64,000 nucleotides of DNA from Mycobacterium xenopi (GCF_009936235.1 NZ_AP022314.1:1984001-2048000); one strand, 5' to 3'. Counted from the stretch's first letter, positions 45,454-54,367 are shown. Notes: a model not told the origin generated them from the sequence alone. Program-made: numbers and translations.

Positions 45454-46591
45454 TCAGCCAGCGTATTGGGGGCAGAAGGCGGTAATTGCCGCATTAACGA
45501 TCGCGGAAGTCTGCGCGAAGGTCATGCCGTTATTGCCCACGTTGGCGGCGGCGACCTGGGCCGGAGTCATGCCGTGTTGCAGGTCACCGCAGATAGAACG
45601 GCCACTGGCGGTGAGGACCGCGGAATCTGTAATGGTCACGGGTATCTGTGACACTAAGTTGAGGAAAAGTAGGTCGGGATCTGGTGCCGCCTGCCACGGT
45701 GCTGGCGCAGCCTGCGGTGCAGGTTGTGGTGTGGCCGTGACGGTTACGATCGACGACGGCGCCGGTGATGAAGAGGCTGGCGCTGAGGACCGCTCGGCAT
45801 TGTCCAGCACTCCTGGTGGCACACCCCCCGACCCGCGTCGCCGTGATCGGGGTGACGATAGTGTCGCCTTGGTTCCCGCATTCGTTGGTGTCAGTCGATT
45901 GAATCCTGTCTCCGCGGAATGTGCCGTCGGGACGCGGCTCAAGGTTAAAGCGCACTGACTGCCACGCCGTGCATGCGGCCGATCCGTCATCGGTATAGGT
46001 GGCCTGTGCTTGCACCTGAGTGGGTGTCATGTCTTGCCAGACGCCGTTGACGAGACGCAATACTCCTCTAACTTCGGGTGTCGCCGCTTTCTCGTGGTTT
46101 TGATTGTCGAGCCGAATTCCGGTGGCGATGCAGTCCATTTCGGTGCACGCTGACCGAAATGCTAGCCAGGTGCTGGCAGGCATGCCGGTGTGATCCCAGT
46201 GGACGACCCCGCCGCCTTGGCGTTTGTTGTTGCGGGCTGTTGTGCGTTCCCAGTCGTAGTCGATTCGGTAGGTGCCGTTCAGTAATGGCTTCGCCGGGGG
46301 TGGCGGGGCGGCTTGCGGCTGCCGGATCCCTTCCTGCGTGCGCTGACTGTCCCTGTGGATTGTGTAATAGATCGCCGACCCACCGCCGATCACGACGGCG
46401 ACCATCGCCACCCACAGCAAACGTGAAGTCAGCCGCGACGGCGGTCGGTACTCCGAAACCTCCGGCGGATCGTCGCCGTCCGACCACGCCAGTGGGACGG
46501 CCTCGGTCTCGTTGGCGTCCGCGACGATTGCCGTCGCCGCGGTGTCGATAGCGGTCGACTCGATGTCGTCGACGTCTTGTTGGTCGGTCAC
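45454..46591 (-). pseudogene. Membrane protein with C-terminal DUF732-like domain, frameshifted
   Basis: About 378 residues after repair. An acidic cytoplasmic N-terminus (TDQQDVDDIESTAIDTAATA), one membrane segment (LLWVAMVAVVIGGGSAIYYT), an extracellular domain (LNGTYRIDYDWERTTARNN ... GTFRGDRIQSTDTNECGNQG), a Pro-rich linker and a DUF732-like end (SICGDLQHGMTPAQVAAANV; AFCPQYAG). Six Cs (plus strand, near 45822) hold one base too many. GTG start overlaps the upstream gene. Expected to be expressed in the lysogen. Confidence 0.7.
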
Positions 46592-47175
46592 GTGGGTTGG
46601 CCTGGGTTTGGATCCGGCGGCGGCACAGGTGGATACAGGCCGTAGGTTCCTGCCGGGTTGCCGCGCATCAACGCCTGGTGTTCGGCGTCGGCGCGGGCCG
46701 CGATCCTGGCCTGCTCGGCGCGGCGATCGACACTGCGCTGATAAGCCCAGTAGCCGAGGAATGCTAAGCCGACCAGGGCGGCCAGCACGACAAAAGCCGC
46801 GAAGTGGGCGGACGCCAGGCCGATTAGGAATAGGCCGCCGACCACGGCGCCGACGACCATCGCAGTCGCCGAGCCGCCGGAGTTGCCGCCTACCTGTACC
46901 CGCCGATGGCCCACGATCGCGATGATCAGCCATATCGGCAGCCACGTGCCGCATGTGAGGATGGTCAGGATCAGGTGCAGGGCGTGGTTGGGCCCGCTTG
47001 TGACCACTACGGGCGGCGCGGCGGCGCCGACGTTGTTGTTGATGACGATTGACGGCTGCGCCGCTGCCGGGGGTGGGTGCGGCAGGTCGACCCACTGCTT
47101 GCCGTCGAAGTAGCGCTGCTTCGACGAGTCGTAGGGGTCGGGGTACCAGCCGGGCGGCGGCACGGGTTGGCTCAT
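46588..47175 (-). CDS. DUF2510 membrane protein
   Basis: 195 residues; ATG behind GGAGG. Starts with a DUF2510 motif (PPPGWYPDPYDSSKQRYFDG then KQWVDLPHPPP), followed by three hydrophobic segments (LHLILTILTCGTWLPIWLII; AMVVGAVVGGLFLIGLASAH; FVVLAALVGLAFLGYWAY) and a cytoplasmic charged tail. 4-bp overlap with the DUF732 gene, so they are probably co-expressed and may act together at the membrane. Confidence 0.8.
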   Translation of the reverse strand: MSQPVPPPGWYPDPYDSSKQRYFDGKQWVDLPHPPPAAAQPSIVINNNVGAAAPPVVVTSGPNHALHLILTILTCGTWLPIWLIIAIVGHRRVQVGGNSGGSATAMVVGAVVGGLFLIGLASAHFAAFVVLAALVGLAFLGYWAYQRSVDRRAEQARIAARADAEHQALMRGNPAGTYGLYPPVPPPDPNPGQPT

Positions 47176-47448
47176 CGGGCCTCCTGTCGTGGACTGTGGT
47201 TGACGAGAGTGTAAGTCTGTCTCCGACAAGCCGTTCGCCGAACCGGACGTTCGTTCATCCGTGGCTCGGCCGAAGCGGCCGGGCCCGCACTGCGGCCGGG
47301 CGACCGGCTCTGGTGCGCGGATCGGAAATTGTGTCCAGAGTTGTGACAACTCGTGCGAGAAACCAAGATTCGCCGTGAGACGGCGTGAGTAAGTTTAGGC
47401 AGGTCAGCGCCGGTTTGCGAGACACGGCGAGATAGCCAGAAACGCCGT
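47176..47448. promoter_or_regulatory. Gap upstream of the membrane-protein pair with a perfect palindrome
   Basis: 273 bases with no convincing gene. GAGTTG-TGA-CAACTC (47338-47352) is a perfect 15-bp palindrome and a candidate operator. No clear -35/-10 pair stands out, so the pair may be read from the integrase/lipoprotein transcript or from a weak local promoter. Confidence 0.4.
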
Positions 47449-47680
47449 TTAGCGGACTGATGATGCATCGAGCTGTTCACGCGCGATCTCGGCGTTCTGG
47501 TTGATGATGTCGGGAATTTCCACCTGGGCCGCCGCCCGTCGCCGAGCTGCTGGTAGTCGGCTTCGTTACCGTGACCGTGGCGGGCGGTGCGGTGGTCGTT
47601 GAGGTGCAGGCTGCCGGGCATACGGCAACCAGCGCCGCGACCCAGGCTAGTGTCACGTGACGAAACAGGGTGGTTGTCAT
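47449..47680 (-). pseudogene. Putative lipoprotein with PASTA-like tail, frameshifted
   Basis: Signal region FRHVTLAWVAALVAVCPAAC with lipobox-like CPAAC, a Thr/Pro-rich linker (TTTAPPATVTVTKPTTSSSA), then after a one-base excess in a CCC near 47530 the frame gives QVEIPDIINQNAEIAREQLD, resembling a PASTA unit. About 76 residues after repair. ATG overlaps the integrase stop (TAATG), so translation is coupled. Confidence 0.6.
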
Positions 47681-48552
47681 TACAAGGCCACCCTGTGTGC
47701 GGCGGCTTCGGCGACGGCGCGGATTTCGCGCGCCGACACAGCGGTGTAGCGTTGCGTGGTCGCTACTGACGCATGGCCGAGCGCTTCCTGCACTGCGCGC
47801 AGGTTGCCCGTGCCCGCGTAGCCGCGGGTCGCGTAACGGTGCCGCAGCTTGTGCATCGACCAGCCGGGCGGCATCGCCCGCGATACCAGGTGTCCTACCC
47901 GGTCGGGGCTGATGTGGCCGTCGATTTGTCCGGGAAATAGGTATCCGCTATCGCGTGGCGCGGCGGCGCGGATCGCCGCTGCCAGCGACGGCGTGATCGG
48001 CACGATCCGCTGCTTGCCGCCTTTGCCGTGCACGATCAGTTCGGGGCCGTCGACGCCGGAGAGCAGATCCTCCGAGTGCACCTTGGCGACTTCGGCGCGG
48101 CGCAGACCGGCTTCACACGCCAGCCTGGCCATGAGCAGCGTGCGCTCATCGGCGTGCTGTTGTAGGTATTCCCACACGTCGTCGGTGGCCGGCTTTGGGT
48201 GCGCGCTGGCTGCTCTGATTTTCGGCAACCCCGATACGGGATTGGACTCGACGAGGCCGCTGGTGAGCGCCCAGCCGTAGAACACGACCAGGCTGGAGCG
48301 CAGGCTGCGCCGGTATTCGAGGCTGCGCCCCTCGGCGCCGATCACCTCGATCAACTGGGCGGTGTTCACGTCGCCGGGTGTCGGCACGCCGAGGATACGG
48401 GCGGTGTAGCGCAGGTGTGCCCGGCGCAGCCGCCGGGTGGCCGGTGAGGCACCGGATGCGGCCAGCCAGACGACCCAGTCGCTGATCGCGGTGTCCCACG
48501 CCGACGGCAGCGGAAACGACAACGGGTGCAGGGTTCTCACGCCGTATGTCAT
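47680..48552 (-). CDS. int: Tyrosine integrase
   Basis: 290 residues. N-terminal core-binding domain (AISDWVVWLAASGASPATRR) and catalytic domain with Arg in CEAGLRRAEVAKVH, HKLRHRYATRGY (His, Arg), LGHASVATTQRYTAV (His, nucleophile Tyr). Recombines attP within the repressor gene with tRNA-Asn. Transcribed away from attR; in the circular phage it lies directly downstream of the repressor. Ends ...HRVAL. Confidence 0.95.
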   Translation of the reverse strand: MTYGVRTLHPLSFPLPSAWDTAISDWVVWLAASGASPATRRLRRAHLRYTARILGVPTPGDVNTAQLIEVIGAEGRSLEYRRSLRSSLVVFYGWALTSGLVESNPVSGLPKIRAASAHPKPATDDVWEYLQQHADERTLLMARLACEAGLRRAEVAKVHSEDLLSGVDGPELIVHGKGGKQRIVPITPSLAAAIRAAAPRDSGYLFPGQIDGHISPDRVGHLVSRAMPPGWSMHKLRHRYATRGYAGTGNLRAVQEALGHASVATTQRYTAVSAREIRAVAEAAAHRVAL

Positions 48553-48589
48553 ATCTCACCGCCAACCGTCGCGGGTCAATAATCGGTAG

Positions 48590-48624
48590 ATTACAGGTTT
48601 GTGTAATTATAAGCATGTCTTATA
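48590..48624 (-). promoter_or_regulatory. Putative integrase promoter region
   Basis: A perfect minus-strand TATAAT (48611-48606) lies about 55 bases before the integrase ATG, with no good -35. An inverted repeat ATTACA/TGTAAT (48590-48595, 48602-48607) overlaps it and may be an operator or integrase arm site. AT-rich compared with the surroundings. Confidence 0.4.
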
Positions 48625-48651
48625 GCCCTCATCGCCGCCATCGGGCCAGGC

Positions 48652-48815
48652 AGATGGCAATGTCCGACCGAAACCGAACTGTTATCCAAGAGCCCAGGGG
48701 GGCCGACCCGACGTGGCAGGAAAAGATCGCGCTGGCAATACGGGCGCGGGATATGGGCAAGTCCCTTCGAGAGGGGAAGCCAAAGAGCTTCTGCGTCCAC
48801 CCGCGAAGGATATAG
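48652..48815 (+). CDS. Small basic phage protein near attR, 53 aa
   Basis: AMSDRNRTVIQEPRGADPTW then QEKIALAIRARDMGKSLREG KPKSF: the EKI..A..AR..GK..R.GKP pattern occurs in small mycobacteriophage proteins. It faces the repressor tail and is divergent from int. No domain known; moderate support only. Confidence 0.4.
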
Positions 48816-48917
48816 ATGCGCCGTCGAACAATGACCGGGCACTGTTTGCTGCGAGTGCCGTCGTCGCATCGACTCTCAGCCCGTCGGCCACTTGCCCGAC
48901 CGCACGAATACTACCCA

Positions 48918-48952
48918 TCATGCAGCCGAATCCCTTTGCGGCACTTGGTAAT
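48918..48952 (-). other. Repressor 3' extension encoded on the attP right arm
   Basis: In the minus strand, from the core outward, codons read D-Y-Q-V-P-Q-R-D-S-A-A then TGA (48920-48918). When the prophage ends are joined this is in frame with the repressor and would replace its final Gly. The -AA terminus and QRD recall the mycobacterial ssrA tag. In the lysogen it is stranded away from the gene. Confidence 0.75.
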
Positions 48953-48986
48953 CGAAGGGTTGAAGGTTCGAGTCCTTCCGGGGAGC
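48953..48986 (+). other. attR core (34 bp)
   Basis: Identical to 1847-1880. Left flank is phage (repressor tail and integrase); right flank begins CTTTTTGGCGGG and enters a host acyl-CoA oxidase-like gene within 5-10 bases. Confidence 0.93.
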
Positions 48987-50883
48987 TTTTTGGCGGGCTT
49001 CGTCATCCTCGCACGAGTCAATGCCGGCGACGAACGCTTCCAGCACCACCCGGTCGACGTGCGCACTGGCAGCGTGTAGCACGTGATCCTGCACGGCGTT
49101 GAACGCATCGAACGCCGACATTTCGTTGGACTTGGCCTGCAGCCGACGCGCAACCGACGACAGCAGGTATTCTTCGCGGTCTTCGAACATCTTGACCTGA
49201 GTGCCGCGGTTGAACAGGCTGCCCTCTTCCTCGCTGTCCTGCCGGGCGTCGACGATGGTTTGAATAATCGCTTCGGCCGCAGTGCGTTTCAGCACCCGGG
49301 TGCCGACGGTGTTGGCGGCGAAGCGTACCCATTCGACGGGACTCATGCTGCGGATGTCGTCGGCGTAGGCGGTCAGCAGTTCCTTGGCCACCAACTGGGT
49401 CAGCACGTGGTTGTCGCCTTCGAACGTGGTGAACACGTCGGTGTCGCCGCGCAACGCAATCAGCCGGTTCTCGGCCATGTAGCCTGCACCGCCGCACGCT
49501 TCGCGGGCCTCCTGGATGGCCCGGGTGGCGTGCCAGGTGTTGGCGGCTTTCAGCCCGGCCGCACGTGACGCCAGTTCGCGCTGCTCCTCGGCGTCGGGTT
49601 CGTCGGCGGTCTGGATGTCGTGGCATTTGGCGACCAGCTCGTTCTGCGCGAACTGCAGCGCATACGATTTGGCGATCAGTGGCAGCAGTCGCCGCTGGTG
49701 CACCAGATAGTCCATGATCAGCACTTCGCTGTCGTCGTCGGGTGCGCTGAACTGCTTGCGCTGCAACGCGTATCGGGTCGCGATGTCCAGCGCGACGCGA
49801 GCGGCGGCGGCCGCGCTGCCACCGACGGTGATGCGGCCGCGGACCAGGGTGTCGAGCATGGTGAAAAACCTGCGGTTGGGGTTTTCGATCGGCGAGCTGT
49901 AGGTTCCGTCGGGGGCGACGTCTCCGTAACGGTTCAGCAGGTTCTCCCGCGGGATGCGAACCTGGTCGAACACGATGCGGCCGTTGTCCACGCCGGGCAG
50001 GCCGCCCTTGTAGTCGCAGTCCGAGGTCGTCACACCGGGTAGGTCGTTGCCCTCGGCATCTCGGATCGGAACCAGGAAGCAGTGCACCCCGTGGTTGACC
50101 GGAGCGCCGTCGTGTTCGGTGATCAGTTGCGCGAATACCGCTGCGACGGTAGCGGTTTCGGCTGCTCCGCCGATGTAGTCCTTACGTGCGGTCGGGGTGG
50201 GGGAGTCGATGACGAACTCCTGGGTCGCGGCGTCGTAGGTGGCCGTCGTCTCCAGCGACTGCACATCGCTGCCGTGGCCGGTCTCGGTCATCGCGAAACA
50301 ACCGCGGAGCTCCAGGTTGATGATCTTCTTCACATACGCCTGGTGGTGGCGTTCGGTGCCCAGGTTTTCCACGGCCCCGCCGAACAGACCCCACTGCACC
50401 CCGGCTTTGACCATTAGCGACAAATCCGACATCGCCAGCATCTCGATCGCGGTGATCGCTGCTCCGAGATCCCCAGTGCCGCCGTGCTCTTTTCTGAAGG
50501 CGCTTTCGGCGGCTCCCGCGGCCGCCATGATCTTCATCTGTTCGGCCACCTTGGTGCGCGCGATGACGGTGTTGGGCGTGTAGTGCGGCCGGAAGATCTC
50601 GTCGGCGAGCCGGGCCCGCATCTGGTTTTTTGCGCCGCGCCAACGCCCGTCCAGCGCGTTGCGCAAATGTTCAGCAGTCGTGACCGGATTCGAGGCCATA
50701 CCCGACGTTAACCCGTCGACTGCTCGAGCATGGTCTTCTCAGACCAAGCTTCGCCGCAATTGCGTTTGCCTTGGATTAGCGAAGATCGCCCAACCCCCTC
50801 TGACATGCTTCTACACCGTGCGGCTAGCCTTGTCCGGCAGAGGGATTGGCGAGCGGCCCCAGGCCACGCTGTCGTGGGGCCAG

Positions 50884-51150
50884 CTATTCGGCGACCAGTT
50901 GGTCACTGTCGACGAAGACCAGCTGCCCGTCGTCGAGCAGGACAGCCCACCGCCTGGCCGGATCGGCGATGTGCTGGCTGCCGATGTCGACGGCTTGTCC
51001 CGCCGATTCACCGAAATCTTCCACGACAACCCCGCGATCCTCGCGGTCGGTTCCCGGGTATATGCGTACCCGGGAATCCACCGCCAGCTCGCCGTCGCGA
51101 TTGTCGCCGGCCGTTTGCGCGTCGCGCTCCATCAACACCCCCACATGCAA
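50884..51150 (-). CDS. Conserved mycobacterial hypothetical protein, 88 aa
   Basis: Beta-rich core SRVRIYPGTDREDRGVVVED then FGESAGQAVDIGSQHI and RRWAVLLDDGQLVFVDSDQL. The repeated short strands suggest an SH3/KOW-like small barrel. Start uncertain (ATG at 51132 also possible). Function unknown; the 180 bases before it hold nothing I can name. Confidence 0.65.
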   Translation of the reverse strand: MHVGVLMERDAQTAGDNRDGELAVDSRVRIYPGTDREDRGVVVEDFGESAGQAVDIGSQHIADPARRWAVLLDDGQLVFVDSDQLVAE

Positions 51151-51201
51151 TCCCCCGCCCCGAATTCTCCGGCCACACTATATTCGGCGAACCGCGCGTC
51201 G

Positions 51202-53733
51202 TTACCGACCCGCGGCCTCGACCTGTCGCGGCCGGCTCGGCGGCCGAAGCCACCACCACAGCAGGCCCGTGCCTACCACCGCGAAGACGAACAGCATCGC
51301 CATGTCGAACAGCCACTGCCCGGCCGAGTGGCCCCAAAGCGCGTCGTGCTCGGCCAGCAGATCGATCGATTGCAGGTCGATGGTGGAAGCCTGGGCCGCG
51401 AACCCCCACCGGGACGGGAACAGCCAGGAGACCTGCTCGAAACCATCCCTGGCGGCCAGCGGGAACATGCCGCCGGAGAACACCAGCGAGAGCAGCACGA
51501 CCAGCACGACAATCGGCAAGAGCAGCTGCTTGTACCGTGCCACCGCCGACAGCACCAGGCCCACGATCACCGAGACAATAGCCGTGGTCGCGACGGTCAC
51601 ATACAACTCGACGGTGCCGCTGCCCAGCACGGCGGCCCCGCGTGCCGGCGCGCCCTTGCCGAGCACGACGACGGTGGTGACGAACGCGGTTTGCACGGCC
51701 GCGAGCAGGCCGAACACCAGGATTTTGGCGCCCAGATACGCCGACGTCGACAACCCCAGATATTGCTCGCGGCGGAAGATGCTGTCCTCGCTGACCAGGT
51801 CGCGGATCGACAGCGCCGTGCCAATGCAGACCGCCGCCAGGGTCAGCAGCGTCAGAAGCTCGACAGGCTCGTCGGGGCCGTTGCCGTACGGGTCGGTGGT
51901 TCCCAGCCCGGTGTTGCCCGGCGTGACCAGGGCCAGCGCCGCGAACAACAGCGGCAGGATGGTCAGGAAGATGGCGTAGCGCTGATCACCGAAGACTAGC
52001 CACGCCTGGCGCCGGGCAGCCACGGCGATCTGACGTGCCAGGCCCACCCGGGCGGGACGGCCCAGCGGCGCCGCCGCAGCTGGGGCCGCCGGAGCGCCGT
52101 GTTGGCGCTGCAGGAAAGCGTCGTGGGCACCATGCGGATCGGTGCTGACCCGCCGCAGGATCTGCGACCAGTCAGCGGTGCCCATCGCCGCGTCGATCTC
52201 GTCCGGCGGACCGGCGAACGCCGTCGTACCGGCCGAGGTAAGCACCACCACCTGGTCGCACAGGTCCAGGTGACGCGACGACGTCGTCGCCAGCACCACG
52301 ATCTGGCCGGCGTCGGCGAGTTCCCGCAGCCGCGTCATCATCTGACGTTCCTCGGCCGAGTCGAGTCCCGCGGTCGGTTCGTCGAGGACCAGCAGTGGCG
52401 GCCGGGTCAGCAATTCCAGCGCCAGCGTTGCGCGTCGGCGTTGCCCGTCGGAGAGGTTGCCCACCTGGACCGTGCGCTGCGAGAGCAGCCCCAGTTCGCC
52501 GAGCACCTGGTTCACCAGCTGCCTGCGCACGTCGGCGGGGGTGCCGGGCGGTAGCCGCAGCTCGGCGGCATAGCCCACGGCTTGTTCGACGGTGAGTTGG
52601 GAATGGAGGACATCGCCTTGCGGCACGATCCCGATGTACGGGCGCATGTACTCGGCGTGCACGTCGTGGCCGTCCAACCTGACCTGGCCGACGGTGGGTT
52701 GCACCGCCCCGGCGACAATGCCGACCAGTGCGGCCGGAGCCGCACTGGTCGGCCCGACAACGGCGGTCAGCGTGCCGCCGATAGCCGTGAACGACACGTC
52801 GTCAAGCACCGGGCGCCCGTCGCCGGCCAGCCCCACGTGGTAGGCCAGAAGTTCCCTGGCGCCGGCTGGCTGACGTGACACCGGCGTTTCGTCGGGCACC
52901 TTGTCGCCGGCTGGCAACCGGGTGGTGGCCACTTCCTCGTGTGGCCGGGCCGCGGCCCGGGGCGGCGAGATGTCGGCAGCGGGCGGCGAGATCTCGACGG
53001 CTGGCGGCGTCTGAGTCGCCGGCGGCGGCGAGGGCCGCTGGGCCAGGTCCGGCGCCGGCACCGGTCGAGTGGGCAGCTCCGAAGGCGGCCTCGGCCGCGG
53101 CGTCGTTTCTCGAGGCGGCGCCGGGGGCGGACCGTGGGGCGGTGCTGGGGGTGGCGCTGCGGCCTGCGGTGGCGAGACCCAGACCGGCTGCGTCGGCGTC
53201 TGGGACGGCGGCTGGCCGCGCGGTCGACGGGGCATCCGCTGCGGCGGAGGAGCAGGCCGCATCGGGCCGGCGGCTTGGCCGAACGGCACAGGCGGGGGGC
53301 GCCAGCTTGCCTGCGTGGGGGGTTGCGGTGGAGGCGGTGTCCGCGGCGCTGGCTGGCCGGGCCTCGCGGGGGGTGCTGGCCGCATGGGGCCGGGCGGTCC
53401 GGGGGCGGTTGCCGCGGCGCCCAGGCGGAACAGCAGCCGAGGCCCGTATTGCGGATCACCGACCGCGATGGTCTGGCCGTCGCGAATGTTGACTATCGGC
53501 ACCCGCACGCCGTCGATGTAGATGCCGTGTCGGCTCTGGTCGATTGCCACCCACTGTTCGCCGGTGAACCGCAATACGAGGTGCACCGGCGCGATCCACC
53601 TGCCACCACCGTCGTCGAGGCGGAGATCAGACCGGCTGTCGTGACCGACCGTGATGTCGCGGCCCGGCAGGAATGTGTGGCTTGTGGATCCAACCCACAC
53701 GGTCAACGGGGAAGCGAACGCCTCGGTCCGCAT
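51202..53733 (-). CDS. FHA-domain ABC transporter (Rv1747-like) with degenerate Walker A
   Basis: 843 residues: FHA domain 12-100 (HDSRSDLRLDDGGGRWIAPV; DQSRHGIYIDGVRV), a proline-rich linker 110-280, an ABC ATPase about 310-520 and an ABC-2 membrane domain with six segments from about 575. Walker A reads VVGPTSAAPAALVG with no Gly-Lys-Ser/Thr; signature is LSDGQRRRATLAL; Walker B LLVLDEPTAGLD is intact. Relatives such as Rv1747 are phosphoregulated exporters of cell-wall lipids. ATP hydrolysis by this copy is doubtful. Confidence 0.9.
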   Translation of the reverse strand: MRTEAFASPLTVWVGSTSHTFLPGRDITVGHDSRSDLRLDDGGGRWIAPVHLVLRFTGEQWVAIDQSRHGIYIDGVRVPIVNIRDGQTIAVGDPQYGPRLLFRLGAAATAPGPPGPMRPAPPARPGQPAPRTPPPPQPPTQASWRPPPVPFGQAAGPMRPAPPPQRMPRRPRGQPPSQTPTQPVWVSPPQAAAPPPAPPHGPPPAPPRETTPRPRPPSELPTRPVPAPDLAQRPSPPPATQTPPAVEISPPAADISPPRAAARPHEEVATTRLPAGDKVPDETPVSRQPAGARELLAYHVGLAGDGRPVLDDVSFTAIGGTLTAVVGPTSAAPAALVGIVAGAVQPTVGQVRLDGHDVHAEYMRPYIGIVPQGDVLHSQLTVEQAVGYAAELRLPPGTPADVRRQLVNQVLGELGLLSQRTVQVGNLSDGQRRRATLALELLTRPPLLVLDEPTAGLDSAEERQMMTRLRELADAGQIVVLATTSSRHLDLCDQVVVLTSAGTTAFAGPPDEIDAAMGTADWSQILRRVSTDPHGAHDAFLQRQHGAPAAPAAAAPLGRPARVGLARQIAVAARRQAWLVFGDQRYAIFLTILPLLFAALALVTPGNTGLGTTDPYGNGPDEPVELLTLLTLAAVCIGTALSIRDLVSEDSIFRREQYLGLSTSAYLGAKILVFGLLAAVQTAFVTTVVVLGKGAPARGAAVLGSGTVELYVTVATTAIVSVIVGLVLSAVARYKQLLLPIVVLVVLLSLVFSGGMFPLAARDGFEQVSWLFPSRWGFAAQASTIDLQSIDLLAEHDALWGHSAGQWLFDMAMLFVFAVVGTGLLWWWLRPPSRPRQVEAAGR

Positions 53734-53836
53734 GGGCCGCCACCTTTCATCACCCGTCGGGGCCGATCGATGGTTGTCTACCCGTCGCCACGATTATCTA
53801 TCGAATAGCGCCGCGCAGCCGGGCGCCAGCGTGCCG

Positions 53837-54340
53837 CTACCGGGTAGCCGTGGGCTGAGGCGGCGACGAGGCGTCGTCGAGAAGCCGGCGCAACACCGCC
53901 ACGGCCTCGGTCAATACCCGCCGATCCGCGGGCTCGAGACGAGCCAGCTGCGGCTCGATCGCAGACGCGCGATCGGCCCGGACGCGGTTGAGAGCGCGCA
54001 CACCCGCAGGAGTGATGCGGATCCGCACGGCCCGCGCGTCTCGTGGATCGACCGTGCGACTAACCAGACCGGCGTCTTCTAGCCGTCGCACCTGTGTGGT
54101 CATCGTGGGCTGTGAGCAGTGGTCCATGGCGGCCAGGTCACAGATGCGCGCTTCGCCGTGGGCCTCGATGGTCGCCAGCAGCCGGGCCTGCGCCACCGGC
54201 AAGGGAAGCTGGATGCGTTGGGTGGCCAGCCGATTGAGCCGGGCAACGACAGCCAGAAGCTCCGCTCCCAGCCTGGAGTCGGCTTCGGTGCTCGCGCCAT
54301 TGCCCAGTGCGGCACCGTTAGCGGTGCCCGAGGTAGACAT
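53837..54340 (-). CDS. MarR-family regulator (Rv2327-like)
   Basis: 167 residues. Winged-helix core: LGAELLAVVARLNRLATQRI, CDLAAMDHCSQPTMTTQVRR (recognition helix), LVSRTVDPRDARAVRIRITP (wing). Divergent from the ECF transporter, whose promoter it probably controls through the palindrome beside its start. ATG 15 bp upstream is an alternative start. Confidence 0.88.
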   Translation of the reverse strand: MSTSGTANGAALGNGASTEADSRLGAELLAVVARLNRLATQRIQLPLPVAQARLLATIEAHGEARICDLAAMDHCSQPTMTTQVRRLEDAGLVSRTVDPRDARAVRIRITPAGVRALNRVRADRASAIEPQLARLEPADRRVLTEAVAVLRRLLDDASSPPQPTATR

Positions 54341-54352
54341 ACCCCATGATTG

Positions 54353-54367
54353 CATAGCTTTGCTATG
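54353..54367. promoter_or_regulatory. MarR operator candidate
   Basis: CATAGC-TTT-GCTATG, a perfect inverted repeat in the divergent region between the MarR gene and the transporter operon, overlapping the MarR start. Typical size and location for an autoregulatory MarR site. Confidence 0.6.

Larger units (their letters stand above)
1847..48986. mobile_element. Integrated siphoviral prophage, about 47.1 kb
   Basis: Bounded by two identical 34-bp att cores in direct orientation, the left one inside tRNA-Asn. It contains a repressor, antirepressor, RecET-like pair, terminase, HK97-type portal/protease/capsid, tail genes with tape measure, LysA/LysB/holin and a tyrosine integrase beside the right att site. 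Host synteny resumes on both sides. All morphogenesis modules are present, but about eighteen reading frames are broken by single-base insertions, so as read it would be defective; many of these may be sequencing errors. Confidence 0.95.
48918..50699 (-). pseudogene. Acyl-CoA oxidase/dehydrogenase-like protein, C-terminus lost at attR
   Basis: FAD-dependent acyl-CoA oxidation. Host-coded residues run from ATG 50699 to ...EDDEARQK at 48987 (about 571). Motifs: CFAMTETGHGSDVQSLETTA, RRFFTMLDTLVRGRITVGGS, AREACGGAGYMAENRLIALR (substrate/FAD region). From 48986 the frame continues only through the att core and phage DNA (APRKDSNLQPFDYQVPQ...). From memory, full-length relatives continue for roughly 70-90 more residues with an acyl-CoA oxidase C-terminal helix bundle, so the gene appears cut at the integration boundary. 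Confidence 0.75.

Noticed and set aside
45584..47095. 503-residue minus-strand frame as one protein
   Set aside because: Its first 168 codons are a shadow of the DUF2510 gene; the real start is the GTG at 46591 and the real end is in another frame at 45454.
50659..51999. 446-residue plus-strand frame between the oxidase and the FHA-ABC gene
   Set aside because: Low-complexity Arg/Gln/His-rich composition, antisense to the FHA-ABC C-terminus and the 88-residue gene.
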